Part shown: positions 43,605 through 53,159 of the stretch, piece by piece | Numbering within the stretch: the first letter of the stretch is position 1 | How the letters are laid out: each line of letters opens with the position of its first letter | Assembly: GCF_000296465.1 (NCBI RefSeq) | Contig: NZ_JH815206.1 | Coordinates: 234,200 to 298,199 of the forward strand | Direction of reading: 5' to 3' | DNA: 64,000 nucleotides | Source of the DNA: Barnesiella intestinihominis YIT 11860 | Lineage (GTDB): Bacteria > Bacteroidota > Bacteroidia > Bacteroidales > Barnesiellaceae | Position numbers and translations under genes: made by a program | Notes under the pieces: generated by a model | Database searches by the model: none | What the model saw: the letters and a program-made list of their open reading frames with translations, nothing else | What the model was told of the DNA's origin: nothing

Positions 43605-46385
43605 TCAGTGGGCTTCCAGCCAGTTGTGGCCCACACCGGAGTCGGCCAATAACGGCACTTGCAACGGATAGGCGTTTTCCATCTCTTCGCAGACGATAGC
43701 TTTTACTCTCTCGATTTCCTCGACGGGTACATTGAAATTGAGTTCGTCGTGTACTTGCAAAATCATTCGGCTTCGTAGATGCTCGTTTTCCAATCGTTTG
43801 GCGATACGTATCATAGCGATTTTGATGATATCGGCTGCACTCCCTTGTATCGGGGCGTTAATAGCGTTTCGTTCGGCATATCCCCGCACGACGCTGTTAT
43901 GGGAATGTATGTCGGGCAACATTCGTTTCCGGCCGCAAATCGTTTCCACATAGCCTTTTTCCCGAGCAACTTCGATACTTTTATTCATATACTCTTTGAT
44001 TTGCGGATAACTTTCGAAGTATCCGTCGATCAATATTTTCGCTTCGCTCCGTGGTATATTCAGTCGTTCGGCGAGGCCGAATACCGATATGCCGTAAATG
44101 ATACCGAAGTTCGCTGTCTTGGCCTTTCTTCTCATATCGGCAGTTACGGCATCGATAGGAACTTTGTAAATTTTTGCGGCTGTGGCTGCGTGGATATCCG
44201 ATCCCTCCCGGAATGCTTCTATCATGTGCCGGTCTCCGCTCAGGTGTGCCATGATACGCAATTCTATTTGCGAGTAGTCGGCCGAGAAGAAAACGCAGTC
44301 TTTATCCGGTACGAATGCACGGCGTATTTCCCGCCCTTCGTTGTCGCGGATAGGTATGTTCTGCAAGTTCGGGTTGCTGGAACTGAGTCGTCCGGTGGAG
44401 GTAATCGTTTGGTTGAACGAGGTGTGTATCTTTCCCGTTTTGGGATTGATCAATTCGGGCAGGGCATTGATATAGGTACTCAATAGTTTGCGAATGCCTC
44501 TTTGATCGAGTATTTTACCTACGATGGGGTGGCGGGACCGAAGTTTTTCCAATATCTCCTCGGTCGTGGAATATTGGCCCGTCTTTGTCTTTTTGGCTTT
44601 TTCATCGATTTTCAATCGTTCGAAAAGGACTTCGCCTACTTGTCGTGCCGAACTTACGTTGAATGTAACGCCTGCTAATTGGAAAATCTCTTGTTCCAAC
44701 TCGTTCATGCGCCGAGTGAGAATATCCGAGGAGCTTTTTAATTCGGTTATATCTACATTGACTCCGGTTATTTCCATGTCGGCGAGAACTTTTGTCAATG
44801 GCATTTCGATGTCGTAAAAGAGCTTTTCCATTTTTTCGGTCTTCAACTCTTTTTCGAGCCGGTTTTTCAGTTGCAAGGTAACATCGGCGTCTTCGGCGGC
44901 ATATTCGCAAACTTGTTCTACCGGGACTTGTCGCATGGAAAGTTGTTTTTTCCCTTTCGGACCGATGAGTTTTTCGATGGACACAGGCTCGTAGTTGAGA
45001 TATACATTCGCCAGATAGTCCATATTGTGGTACTGTTCGGGTTGTAACAGGTAATGAGCCACCATTGTATCGAAGAAATCGCCTTTGACATGTATCCCGT
45101 AGTTATGCAGGACGATATAGTCGTACTTGATATTTTGTCCTATTTTCAAGGATTTGGGATTTTCCAGAGCCGATTTGAAGATGTTTACGATTTCCCGAGC
45201 TTTTTCTTGGTCCTCTGGAATGGGAATATAATAGGCTTCGTGCTCTTTTAGGGCGAAAGAAAGTCCCACCAACTCTACATTCATCGGGTCTACACCGGTT
45301 GTCTCCGTGTCGAATGCGAATGCCGATGCGCAGGATAGCAATGCCGCCAAGTCCCACATCTTTTCAGGGGTGTCGGTTAAATGATAGGTGTGCGGAATCG
45401 ATGCGATATTAGCCAAATTCGACTGGGGCGCGGAGTCGTCTGTTTGTTCAGTTTCGGGGACATTGTCGAACAGGGAGGGTTGTACCGTTTTTTTAGGTGT
45501 CGGCGTTGTCGGTTGGTTTCCCAATACTCTTTCGGTAAGGTTTCTGAATTCCAATTCTTCGAAGATGGGTCTCAGTTTTTCACTGTTTACAGGTTCCCGT
45601 CGAAGTGATTTTTCGTCGAAAGTCAAGGGTACGTCGGTCTTGATGGTTGCCAAGAACTTGGAAAACTCTATTTGCGAGCGGTTTTCTTCCACTTTGGTTT
45701 TCAAGGCTCCTTTTAACCGATCGGTGTTTGCAAGCAGGTTTTCTATACCTCCGAAATCGGCAATCAGTTTGACCGCCGTTTTTTCTCCCACTCCGGGACA
45801 GCCGGGTATGTTGTCGGAACTGTCACCCATCAATCCTAATATGTCGATAACCTGTTCGGGTGATTGTATGCCGTATTTCGTTTTTATCTCTTCCGGTCCT
45901 AAAATTTCGAAATCGCCGCCGAACTTGGGCCGATACATGAAAATGTGTGACGATACCAATTGCCCGTAATCTTTATCGGGTGTCATCATGTAGGTGTCGA
46001 AGCCCTCTTTTTCGGCAAGTTTTGCCAGCGAGCCTATGACATCGTCGGCTTCGAAGCCGGGAACTTCTATAATGGGAATGTTGTAGGCTTGGATAATCTC
46101 TTTGATGATCGGGACCGAATAGCGTATTACTTCGGGAGTTTCTTCCCGTTGAGCCTTGTATTGTTCATAAGCCTCGTGGCGAAATGTGGGACCTTGCGGA
46201 TCGAATCCGACGGCAATATGCGAGGGATTTTCTTTTCTCAACAATTCTTCGAGCGTGTTGACGAACCCCAGAATGGCAGAGGTGTTTATCCCTTTGGAGT
46301 TGATTCTCGGATTCTTGATGAACGCATAGTAAGAACGGTAAATCAGTGCGTAAGCGTCTAATAAAAATAGTCGTTTCTCTTGCAT
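43605..46385 (-). CDS. polA: DNA polymerase I
   Basis: A 926-residue polymerase with all three activities. The 5'-3' exonuclease is at 1 to about 290 (LFLLDAYALIYRSYYAF; DKDYGQLV). The 3'-5' proofreading domain is near 335-510 with the intact DxE motif at AFDTETTGVDP (D about 358). The palm/fingers/thumb polymerase carries motif A SADYSQIELR, motif B RRKAKTANFGIIYG and motif C LQVHDELNF. It acts in Okazaki fragment maturation and repair. It is divergent from the polyprenyl synthase gene. The 117 bases between the two starts hold candidate -7 boxes but no complete promoter on the polA side. Confidence 0.97.
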   Translation of the reverse strand: MQEKRLFLLDAYALIYRSYYAFIKNPRINSKGINTSAILGFVNTLEELLRKENPSHIAVGFDPQGPTFRHEAYEQYKAQREETPEVIRYSVPIIKEIIQAYNIPIIEVPGFEADDVIGSLAKLAEKEGFDTYMMTPDKDYGQLVSSHIFMYRPKFGGDFEILGPEEIKTKYGIQSPEQVIDILGLMGDSSDNIPGCPGVGEKTAVKLIADFGGIENLLANTDRLKGALKTKVEENRSQIEFSKFLATIKTDVPLTFDEKSLRREPVNSEKLRPIFEELEFRNLTERVLGNQPTTPTPKKTVQPSLFDNVPETEQTDDSAPQSNLANIASIPHTYHLTDTPEKMWDLAALLSCASAFAFDTETTGVDPMNVELVGLSFALKEHEAYYIPIPEDQEKAREIVNIFKSALENPKSLKIGQNIKYDYIVLHNYGIHVKGDFFDTMVAHYLLQPEQYHNMDYLANVYLNYEPVSIEKLIGPKGKKQLSMRQVPVEQVCEYAAEDADVTLQLKNRLEKELKTEKMEKLFYDIEMPLTKVLADMEITGVNVDITELKSSSDILTRRMNELEQEIFQLAGVTFNVSSARQVGEVLFERLKIDEKAKKTKTGQYSTTEEILEKLRSRHPIVGKILDQRGIRKLLSTYINALPELINPKTGKIHTSFNQTITSTGRLSSSNPNLQNIPIRDNEGREIRRAFVPDKDCVFFSADYSQIELRIMAHLSGDRHMIEAFREGSDIHAATAAKIYKVPIDAVTADMRRKAKTANFGIIYGISVFGLAERLNIPRSEAKILIDGYFESYPQIKEYMNKSIEVAREKGYVETICGRKRMLPDIHSHNSVVRGYAERNAINAPIQGSAADIIKIAMIRIAKRLENEHLRSRMILQVHDELNFNVPVEEIERVKAIVCEEMENAYPLQVPLLADSGVGHNWLEAH

Positions 46386-46501
46386 AAGGGTATGCTGTTT
46401 GTAGATAAGAATTAAAAAAGCATCTTTGTAATGCGGTAAAATTACGATAAAAATACGGATTCTTTTGTTTTATTACTATTTTTGCACCAGAATAAATTGA
46501 T

Positions 46502-47479
46502 ATGGATAAACTTTTTAGCATACGGCAGCCGATAACCGAGGAGCTTGCTCTACTGAATAAAACCCTTACTGAATCTTTGCATACGACCAGTCCTCTGATG
46601 AATGAGGTGATTCAGGCTTATCTCGAAAGCAAGGGGAAACAGATTCGGCCCATATTGGTGTTACTGTGTGCGAAGTTGTTCGGTGAAGTTCCTCGTGAAG
46701 CCATTGACGCAGCAGCTTCGTTGGAAATGTTGCATAATGCCAGTCTGATTCATGACGATGTAGTCGATGAATCGCAGAAACGCAGAGGGCTACCGACGAT
46801 CAATCATTTATATGATAACCGTATAGCGGTTTTGGTTGGCGATTATTTCGTGTCGTGTGCTTTGGCTTGTTCGATAAAAACGAACAAGATGCCGATTGTT
46901 TCTTGTTTGGGTGTCTTGGGACGGGATTTGGCTCGGGGAGAGATAGACCAGCTTTCCAATGCCCGCAATCACTTGCTTGACGAGAATGCATATTTCGAAG
47001 TGATTCGGCGAAAGACTGCATCTCTGTTCTATGCTTGTATGCAGGTGGGTGCACTGTCTGCCGGCGCTTCTGCCGAAGATGTCGCAAGATTGGGAATGTT
47101 TGGAGAAAAGTTAGGGCTTTGTTTCCAGATTAAGGACGATATTTTCGATTATTACGAGGATAAAGTTATCGGTAAACCCACGGGAAACGATTTGCGGGAA
47201 GGGAAAATAACACTGCCGCTTATTTATGCGATTACTCATGGCGAAGGCTCTGAAAACGAACGAATGAGAGATTTGTTGTTGAGTGAGGAATGTTTGTCGT
47301 CCGACAGCGTGCATACACTCATCGAGTATGCCAAAACACAAGGCGGTATCGAGTATGCCTATGAAACTATGGGACGTATTCGTAACGAGGCTGTGGACCT
47401 ATTGTCCGTTTTTCCTCCTTCCGGAACGATCGATTCTTTGATTGCTATCTTGGACTACACGATAGAGCGGGAAAAATAG
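46502..47479 (+). CDS. Trans-type polyprenyl diphosphate synthase
   Basis: A 325-residue chain-elongating isoprenyl synthase. The two aspartate-rich motifs are seen: first DDVVDESQKRRG near residue 86 and second DDIFDYYED near 212, with GKQIRPILVLL near 40. It likely makes the side chain of menaquinone from IPP and allylic diphosphates. Chain length cannot be judged reliably. A -7 box TATTTTTGC at 46477-46485 lies 16 bases before the ATG. ispG in the same window supplies the precursor pathway. Confidence 0.93.
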   Translation: MDKLFSIRQPITEELALLNKTLTESLHTTSPLMNEVIQAYLESKGKQIRPILVLLCAKLFGEVPREAIDAAASLEMLHNASLIHDDVVDESQKRRGLPTINHLYDNRIAVLVGDYFVSCALACSIKTNKMPIVSCLGVLGRDLARGEIDQLSNARNHLLDENAYFEVIRRKTASLFYACMQVGALSAGASAEDVARLGMFGEKLGLCFQIKDDIFDYYEDKVIGKPTGNDLREGKITLPLIYAITHGEGSENERMRDLLLSEECLSSDSVHTLIEYAKTQGGIEYAYETMGRIRNEAVDLLSVFPPSGTIDSLIAILDYTIEREK

Positions 47480-47882
47480 AATTTTTAGGATAGTGGGGTT
47501 GTGTCGACCCTTGTGGGCGCTTCCTTCATATCACTGCGCGACTTCCCGTAATACTTATGGGATACGGCAAGGAGAGAGGGCTAAAATCCGTTTCGAACAT
47601 TTTTTAACTCCTCCCCTGTGTTTGGTTGTTAAACAAAATATAGGGGAGGTGGCACGTAGTGACGGAGGGGTTGAAAACAACATCTCATCGGATATTTGAC
47701 CCCCTCGCCCTATGGCACTCCCTCTATACTCTTTGCAGGAACACCCTGCAATACTACGAGACACGGCAAAGGGAGAGGGGTTAGAGGTATGAAAAGACAA
47801 TCTCTGTTGATTTCTTACTAATTATCGAAAACGACCACTTTCAAAAGTGGTCGTTTTCGTTTTCGATTTGCCCTTCATGTCG
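47480..47882. repeat. Palindromic interspersed repeat, copy 1, in a 403-base gap
   Basis: The core at 47608-47688 (CTCCTCCCCTGTG ... AGGGGAGGTGGCACG) is nearly identical to 60945-61026. CCTCCCC and GGGGAGG flank the core and can pair. Flanking it, 47527-47586 and 47733-47792 are a degenerate direct repeat (GATACGGCAAGGAGAGAGG and GACACGGCAAAGGGAGAGG). Translated frames here give only low-complexity text such as PPSLRATSP, a known artefact of such repeats; no gene is supported. Confidence 0.7.
47826..47859. terminator. Bidirectional terminator before the uridine kinase gene end
   Basis: Perfect 16-bp stem (47826-47841 with 47844-47859) and a 2-base loop; the strongest hairpin in this gap, serving the two convergent genes. 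Confidence 0.88.
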
Positions 47883-49556
47883 TCAATATTTGAAGCTGCT
47901 GCCGCCGAGAAACTCTCTGAGAAGAGAAGTAGGAGGTATTTCGCGTTGATTGATGGATTGAAAATATCCTAAGAAACGGAGCAAACGATGAGCTTCGGCA
48001 TATTCGGGACAATCATGGGGTACGGCACTGAGTATGGGTTGTGCATAATCTTTCATTACCGCCAGTTCGAAAAGGAGTGAAGAGTTGAACATGGCATCGG
48101 CGTTTTCCTGATAGGGGAATATCCATTTTTCTTCTCCTCGTCTCACGCTTCCCCAACGGGCTATGGTGCTCTGTGCCGATGCTCCGCGATACTTATGGTC
48201 GCGGATAATGCGGCGTAACAGACGGTTATCGGCAGTAGGTATCCAGTTGTGGTCGTCGATGGAGATGGTCGTCAAGGCGGAAACATAAATGCGATATTTC
48301 AAATGAGTTTCGATTTGAGGTGTCAAATCCGGGTTTAATCCATGTATGCCTTCCAAGATGAGAACAGACCCTTGTTCCAATTTCAGAGTATTCCCTCTGT
48401 ATTCTCTTTCGCCGGTTTCGAAATTATAGGTAGGCATCTCGATTGTTTCGCCTTGCAATAATCTGTTGAGGTCTTTATTGAATAAATCTAAATCCAAAGC
48501 GTAGAGCGATTCGTAATCGTAGTCGCCGGTTTCGTCGAGAGGGGTGTCTGTTCTATTGACAAAATAGTTGTCGAGAGATATGGCTACCGGTTTCAACAGA
48601 TTGGTCATGAGTTGAATCGATAATCTTTTGGAGAATGTGGTTTTCCCCGAGGAGGAGGGCCCTGAGATAAGTACGATACGAGTGCCGTTTTCGTGATAGC
48701 GTCGGGTTATATCGTCGGCGATTTTACCTATTTTCTTTTCATGAAGGGCTTCGGCAACTTTGATTAAGTCGGTTGCCTGTCTTGTTTCCACGGCTTTGTT
48801 GAGGTCTCCTATATTGCTCAATCCGATAATTTGGTTGAACGTGAGGTATTCTTTGAACGCATTCAACATTTTTTCTTGCGGTTCTATCGGAGCCGGTTCG
48901 GTCGGTGCATCGGGCATGGGAGGAACTAACAACACCCCTCCGTTATATTTTACTAAGTCGAATCCCTGTAAATATCCTGTCGACGGAGTCAGCCAACTGT
49001 AATACGAGTCGGCGAGACCGTCGAGAGTATGGTATTGAGTATATAACTCGTGTGTGGTTTTCAGCAATTCTATTTTATCGAACATACCTTGTTCCCGAAA
49101 AACTTCTATGGCATCGGCTGTGTGACATTCTATTTTTTTGAACGGAATGTCGGCGGCTATGATTTCGGCCATGCGATGCTTTATTTTATCGATGGATTCG
49201 GGTTCGAGGGCGTTTTCATTATCGAGCAGGCAATAGTATCCATGAGATAGGGAATGTTCTATACGCAATCTTGTTCCCGGGATAATGTCGTTGATTGCTT
49301 TGTACATGACAAAACAGAGGGAACGCACGTATGTGCGCATACCTGCCGGGTGAGAGATATCGAGAAATTCGATGTCTTTGGGCCCGAATACCCGGTATTT
49401 CAATTCTTCGGTTTTGTTATTTACGTAAGCGCAAATCGGGCGGTGAGCCAGTCGAGGATTTGCCAGTTTATAGATTTCGAGGAGGCTTTCACCTCCGTTT
49501 ACATGTATCGTTTTTCCTGTGTTTACACAATAAACGTCAAATTGTTCTTTTTCCAT
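47883..49556 (-). CDS. TGS-domain nucleoside (uridine) kinase fusion
   Basis: A 557-residue protein joining a threonyl-tRNA-synthetase-like N-terminal half to a uridine kinase. Residues about 1-60 look like a TGS domain, and about 60-240 like the ThrRS second additional domain (IEHSLSHGYYCLLDN; GLADSYYSWLTPSTGYLQGF), here without an aminoacylation core. A phosphoribulokinase/uridine kinase domain follows from about 290 (P-loop GPSSSGKTTFSKRL near 299-312; DNYFVNRTDTP; EGIHGLNPDL). This architecture is known in Bacteroidota and some Firmicutes. It probably phosphorylates uridine or cytidine; what the N-terminal half senses is unclear. Confidence 0.92.
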   Translation of the reverse strand: MEKEQFDVYCVNTGKTIHVNGGESLLEIYKLANPRLAHRPICAYVNNKTEELKYRVFGPKDIEFLDISHPAGMRTYVRSLCFVMYKAINDIIPGTRLRIEHSLSHGYYCLLDNENALEPESIDKIKHRMAEIIAADIPFKKIECHTADAIEVFREQGMFDKIELLKTTHELYTQYHTLDGLADSYYSWLTPSTGYLQGFDLVKYNGGVLLVPPMPDAPTEPAPIEPQEKMLNAFKEYLTFNQIIGLSNIGDLNKAVETRQATDLIKVAEALHEKKIGKIADDITRRYHENGTRIVLISGPSSSGKTTFSKRLSIQLMTNLLKPVAISLDNYFVNRTDTPLDETGDYDYESLYALDLDLFNKDLNRLLQGETIEMPTYNFETGEREYRGNTLKLEQGSVLILEGIHGLNPDLTPQIETHLKYRIYVSALTTISIDDHNWIPTADNRLLRRIIRDHKYRGASAQSTIARWGSVRRGEEKWIFPYQENADAMFNSSLLFELAVMKDYAQPILSAVPHDCPEYAEAHRLLRFLGYFQSINQREIPPTSLLREFLGGSSFKY

Positions 49557-49648
49557 AATGTTGATGGGATATAATTTCGATGGTATTCTTAATTGTTAAT
49601 AAAAATAAAAACGGCAATTTCTACCTGATGTAAATCTTTTTATTTGTA

Positions 49649-49657
49649 TAATTTTGC
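49649..49657 (+). promoter_or_regulatory. -7 box ahead of the Na/Pi gene
   Basis: TAATTTTGC at 49649-49657. The -33 box is weak (CCTG near 49624-49627). It would give a leader of roughly 75 bases. Confidence 0.5.
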
Positions 49658-49737
49658 AAAGGAATCATTTCCAGATGCAGATTGTGAGTTAAATATACTA
49701 CAAAGAGGATAATAAAACAACTATTTAAGAAACTTTC

Positions 49738-51561
49738 ATGGAATACACATTTCTGGACTTCTTGACTTTGATCGGGTCGGTCGGTTTGTTCCTATATGGA
49801 ATGAAGGTCATGAGCGAAGGGTTACAGAAGGTAGCAGGAGACAGACTGCGTAATATCCTTGCCGTGATGACGAAAAATCGGTTTTCAGGAATGTTGACCG
49901 GAATATTGATAACAGCATTGATTCAAAGCTCGTCGGCTTCGACGGTAATGGTCGTCAGCTTTGTGAATGCCGGGTTAATGACGTTGGGGCAATCGATGGC
50001 AGTCATTATGGGGGCGAATGTCGGTACGACAGCTACGGCGTGGCTCATCTCTCTTTTTGGATTCAAGGTCGATATCACAATTTTTGCTTTGCCGTTGATA
50101 GGTTTGGGAGTTCCTTTGTTGTTTTCGAATAAAAGTTCTCGTAAATCGTGGGGCGAGTTTATAATCGGATTCTCATTCTTGTTCATGGGGCTTAGTTATA
50201 TAAACAACTCGGTTCCCGATTTGAGGAGTAATCCCGAGGTGTTTGAGTTTTTGTCTTCTTACACGCAGCATGGGTTCATTTCTATTTTGGGATTTTGTGC
50301 TGTGGGGGCGATTCTCACGATGATTGTGCAGTCATCGAGTGCGTCGATGGCGATATTTTTAATCATGTGTAGCAAAGGTTGGATTTCATTCGACATAGCT
50401 GCCGCTTTGATTTTGGGTAGTAATATCGGTACGACGATAACTCCTCTGTTGGCTTCTATCGGTGCGAATGTGTCGGCGAAAAGGGCAGCGATGGGGCATT
50501 TGCTGTTCAATGTGCTCGGTTCCATGTGGGCGCTTGTTTTGTATTATCCTTTCATTCGTTTTATCGTGTGGATTTGTACTTCGTTGGGGGTAGGGAACCC
50601 GAATGACTTGATGTCGTTTATTTCCACTTGGGAGCAATCCGATCCTGCATTGGTTGCCGCGCTGAATAGCGGACAGAATTTGGGTTCTGCCGATTTCGAA
50701 CAGCAAAAAGCTCATTTTGCAGCCATGCAGTTTTCTGTATCGTTCGGGTTATCGATGTTCCATACGGTATTCAATGTAATCAATGTAACCATTATGATTT
50801 GGTTTACAGGTTTATATGAGAGGATAGTGACCCGCTTGGTGAGGGTAAAAGATAAGAACGAAGAGGAGTTCCAATTGAAATTTATTTCGCGGGGTATGTT
50901 GTCGGCTTCGGAATTAAACCTACCGCAAGCCCATCAGGAGATTGCCGTGTATGCCGAGCGGGTACAACGTATGTTCGGTATGGTCGCCGATTTATTACAT
51001 GAAAAGGAAGGAAGCGAAGCCTATTTGAAATTATACAATCGTATCGAGAAATACGAGCAGATTTGCGACCGTATGGAATTGGAAATTGCCGGATTCTTGA
51101 ACCTGGTTGTCGGCGGTCGGTTGAGCTATGAAGGAAAAATGATGGTAAACAGTATGCTTACTATCGTGACCGAGATTGAGAGTATAGGAGATTGTTGTTA
51201 TAACCTCGCTCGTACTTTGCAACGGAAGCAAGACTCTCATATCGATTTTAACGACGAGATTGTAAGTAATATCGATGCAATGTTTAAACTCGATTCCGAA
51301 GCGTTGTCCAATATGGTGGCGCTCCTGTCGAGTAACGAACCGCTTATGAGCGAGATAATGATTTCGTATAATAAAGAGTGTGAGATTAATAATTATAGGA
51401 ATCAACTGCGCGGGGCTAATGTCGAAAACATCAATAATAAACATTACGAATACCAATCGGGAATATACTATATGGATATGATTTCGGAGTGTGAACGGTT
51501 GGGCGATTATGTTATCAATGTGGTCGATGCCATTAAACAGCAGCAGGTAAAACATGCTTGA
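49738..51561 (+). CDS. Na+/phosphate cotransporter with PhoU domain
   Basis: A 607-residue NptA/PNaS family protein. Two membrane repeats carry the signature QSSSAS (ALIQSSSASTVMVVSFVNAG and IVQSSSASMAIFLIM), with about nine to ten membrane segments to residue 350. A cytoplasmic PhoU-like helical domain covers about 390-600 (ERVQRMFGMVADLL; SIGDCCYNLARTL). It imports phosphate driven by sodium. Single gene with a strong terminator behind it. Confidence 0.94.
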   Translation: MEYTFLDFLTLIGSVGLFLYGMKVMSEGLQKVAGDRLRNILAVMTKNRFSGMLTGILITALIQSSSASTVMVVSFVNAGLMTLGQSMAVIMGANVGTTATAWLISLFGFKVDITIFALPLIGLGVPLLFSNKSSRKSWGEFIIGFSFLFMGLSYINNSVPDLRSNPEVFEFLSSYTQHGFISILGFCAVGAILTMIVQSSSASMAIFLIMCSKGWISFDIAAALILGSNIGTTITPLLASIGANVSAKRAAMGHLLFNVLGSMWALVLYYPFIRFIVWICTSLGVGNPNDLMSFISTWEQSDPALVAALNSGQNLGSADFEQQKAHFAAMQFSVSFGLSMFHTVFNVINVTIMIWFTGLYERIVTRLVRVKDKNEEEFQLKFISRGMLSASELNLPQAHQEIAVYAERVQRMFGMVADLLHEKEGSEAYLKLYNRIEKYEQICDRMELEIAGFLNLVVGGRLSYEGKMMVNSMLTIVTEIESIGDCCYNLARTLQRKQDSHIDFNDEIVSNIDAMFKLDSEALSNMVALLSSNEPLMSEIMISYNKECEINNYRNQLRGANVENINNKHYEYQSGIYYMDMISECERLGDYVINVVDAIKQQQVKHA

Positions 51562-51573
51562 AATGAGACGATA

Positions 51574-51613
51574 CGATAAAAGCCGTCCCGAATTTTCGGG
51601 ACGGCTTTTATCG
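51574..51613. terminator. Bidirectional terminator between the Na/Pi and sirtuin genes
   Basis: Perfect 19-bp stem (51574-51592 with 51595-51613) with a 2-base loop; GC-rich core CCGTCCCG. Confidence 0.92.
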
Positions 51614-51626
51614 TTGGTAAGAGAGA

Positions 51627-52319
51627 TTATCGTCGTAATAATGCGATAAGCTCTGCCACACCCTCCGAGGCTCCCTTTTGGATAACCCGAACGGAACGAT
51701 CGACAGGAACTTTTACCTCTTTGGGATCGATGAGGTATATCGGTACTTGCGGACGTACATAACGGAGCAATCCTGCGGCGGGATAAACGTTCAGCGATGT
51801 TCCGATGACGACGAATATATCGGCTTCTTCGGTGATTTCGATAGCCGGCTCTATCATGGGTACGGCTTCGCCGAACCATACGATGTGGGGTCTCAGCTGG
51901 TCTCCGTATCGGTCGGTTTCGTCGGCTTTTATTTCATAATGGTCGGGAGACAATTCATAAATGCGATTTTCATTTTTTGTCGAGCGTACTTTGGTGAGTT
52001 CTCCGTGCAGATGAATTACGTGAGTACTCCCGGCGCGTTCGTGTAGATTGTCTACATTTTGAGTGATGACTGTTACATCGTAATCCTTTTCGAGAGTCGC
52101 CAATCCGAAGTGTCCTTTATTGGGTTCGACGGTGAGGAGTTCTTTGCGCCTTTTGTTATAAAACTCTTGTACCAAAGCCGGATTTCTTTCCCAGCCTTCC
52201 GGGGTTGCGACATCTTCTACGGGGTAACGGTCCCATAACCCTCCACTGTCTCGGAATGTAGAAAGCCCGCTTTCTACACTCATTCCTGCGCCTGTCAATA
52301 CAACCAGTTTCTTTTTCAT
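51627..52319 (-). CDS. cobB: Sirtuin-type NAD-dependent protein deacylase
   Basis: A 230-residue SIR2-family enzyme using NAD to remove acyl groups from lysine. The NAD-binding GAGMSVESGLSTFRD, QNVDNLHERAG, catalytic histidine in HLHGEL and GTSLNVYPAA are present. Y and R in EFYNKRR match the Tyr-x-x-Arg pair of E. coli CobB and SIRT5, predicting desuccinylase or demalonylase ability. The protein has no cysteine at all, so the structural zinc site of most sirtuins is missing. Single gene, convergent with the phosphate transporter. Confidence 0.93.
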   Translation of the reverse strand: MKKKLVVLTGAGMSVESGLSTFRDSGGLWDRYPVEDVATPEGWERNPALVQEFYNKRRKELLTVEPNKGHFGLATLEKDYDVTVITQNVDNLHERAGSTHVIHLHGELTKVRSTKNENRIYELSPDHYEIKADETDRYGDQLRPHIVWFGEAVPMIEPAIEITEEADIFVVIGTSLNVYPAAGLLRYVRPQVPIYLIDPKEVKVPVDRSVRVIQKGASEGVAELIALLRR

Positions 52320-52525
52320 ATCTTTTGTTTCAACAAGATGGATTTCATCTTAAATAATTAAGATAAAGTTAGAGTAAAACTTCGGCGGCTGCAAATGTTT
52401 TTTAATAAAATGTGTTGAGATTTTGGAATGGGTGACACTATTCCATCGGGAATTATGTTTTTTTTTAAGGAGAATTTATTGAATTAAGTATAAAAGCCCT
52501 ATCTTCGCTTCGCAAATATTGTTAT

Positions 52526-52534
52526 TATGTTTGC
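52526..52534 (+). promoter_or_regulatory. -7 box ahead of the FKBP pair
   Basis: TATGTTTGC at 52526-52534, 22 bases before the ATG. TATCTTCGC at 52500-52508 is a second candidate. No full -33 box for either. Confidence 0.45.
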
Positions 52535-52556
52535 TTAAATACAATAAAAATAGAAA

Positions 52557-53141
52557 ATGGACAAATTAAGTTATGCATTAGGTCTCAGCATGGGGCACAA
52601 TTTTTTAGGCTCGGGTATCAAATCGTTGAACGTCGAGGATTTTGCCAAAGGTGTAGAGGCTGTATATAAACAGGAAAAACCGGAAATTAGTTTCGATGAG
52701 GCAAAAAAAATCATCAACGAGTTTTTTTCCAATTTGCAAGATGAAATCGCCGAGACGAATAAACAGGCCGGAAAAGAATTTTTGGCAGAGAATGCCAAGC
52801 GTTCCGGTGTGGTGGTACTTCCCAGCGGTTTGCAATATGAAGTGCTTGCCGAGGGAAAAGGTCGTAAGCCGAAAGTTACCGATAAAGTTCAATGTCATTA
52901 TCATGGAACTTTGATTGACGGACAAGTGTTCGACAGTTCGATACAGCGGGGTACTCCGGCAGTATTCGGGGTCAACCAAGTGATACCCGGTTGGGTGGAA
53001 GCCTTGCAGTTAATGCCCGAGGGTTCTCGTTGGAAATTATATATACCTTCTGATTTGGCGTATGGAGAGCAAGGAGCCGGCGGAAGTATTCCGGCAAACG
53101 CTACTCTGATTTTTGAAGTGGAACTAATAAAAATATTATAA
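52557..53141 (+). CDS. FKBP-type peptidyl-prolyl isomerase, no signal peptide
   Basis: A 194-residue FkpA/Mip-like isomerase. The N-terminal helical dimerisation domain (LSYALGLSMGHNFLG) leads to an FKBP domain from about 85 (VTDKVQCHYHGTLIDGQVFDSSIQRG, then WVEALQLMPEGSRWKLYIPSDLAYG). No signal peptide is seen, so it is predicted cytoplasmic. It is 18 bases ahead of a lipoprotein paralogue, which suggests a duplicated pair serving two compartments. Confidence 0.94.
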   Translation: MDKLSYALGLSMGHNFLGSGIKSLNVEDFAKGVEAVYKQEKPEISFDEAKKIINEFFSNLQDEIAETNKQAGKEFLAENAKRSGVVVLPSGLQYEVLAEGKGRKPKVTDKVQCHYHGTLIDGQVFDSSIQRGTPAVFGVNQVIPGWVEALQLMPEGSRWKLYIPSDLAYGEQGAGGSIPANATLIFEVELIKIL

Positions 53142-53159
53142 TTATTTACCCAATAAACA

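Noticed and set aside
47555-47800. Minus-strand frame in the gap after the polyprenyl synthase gene
   Set aside because: Its translation is the typical artefact of palindromic repeats (TPPSLRATSP) and falls within the two-copy repeat.
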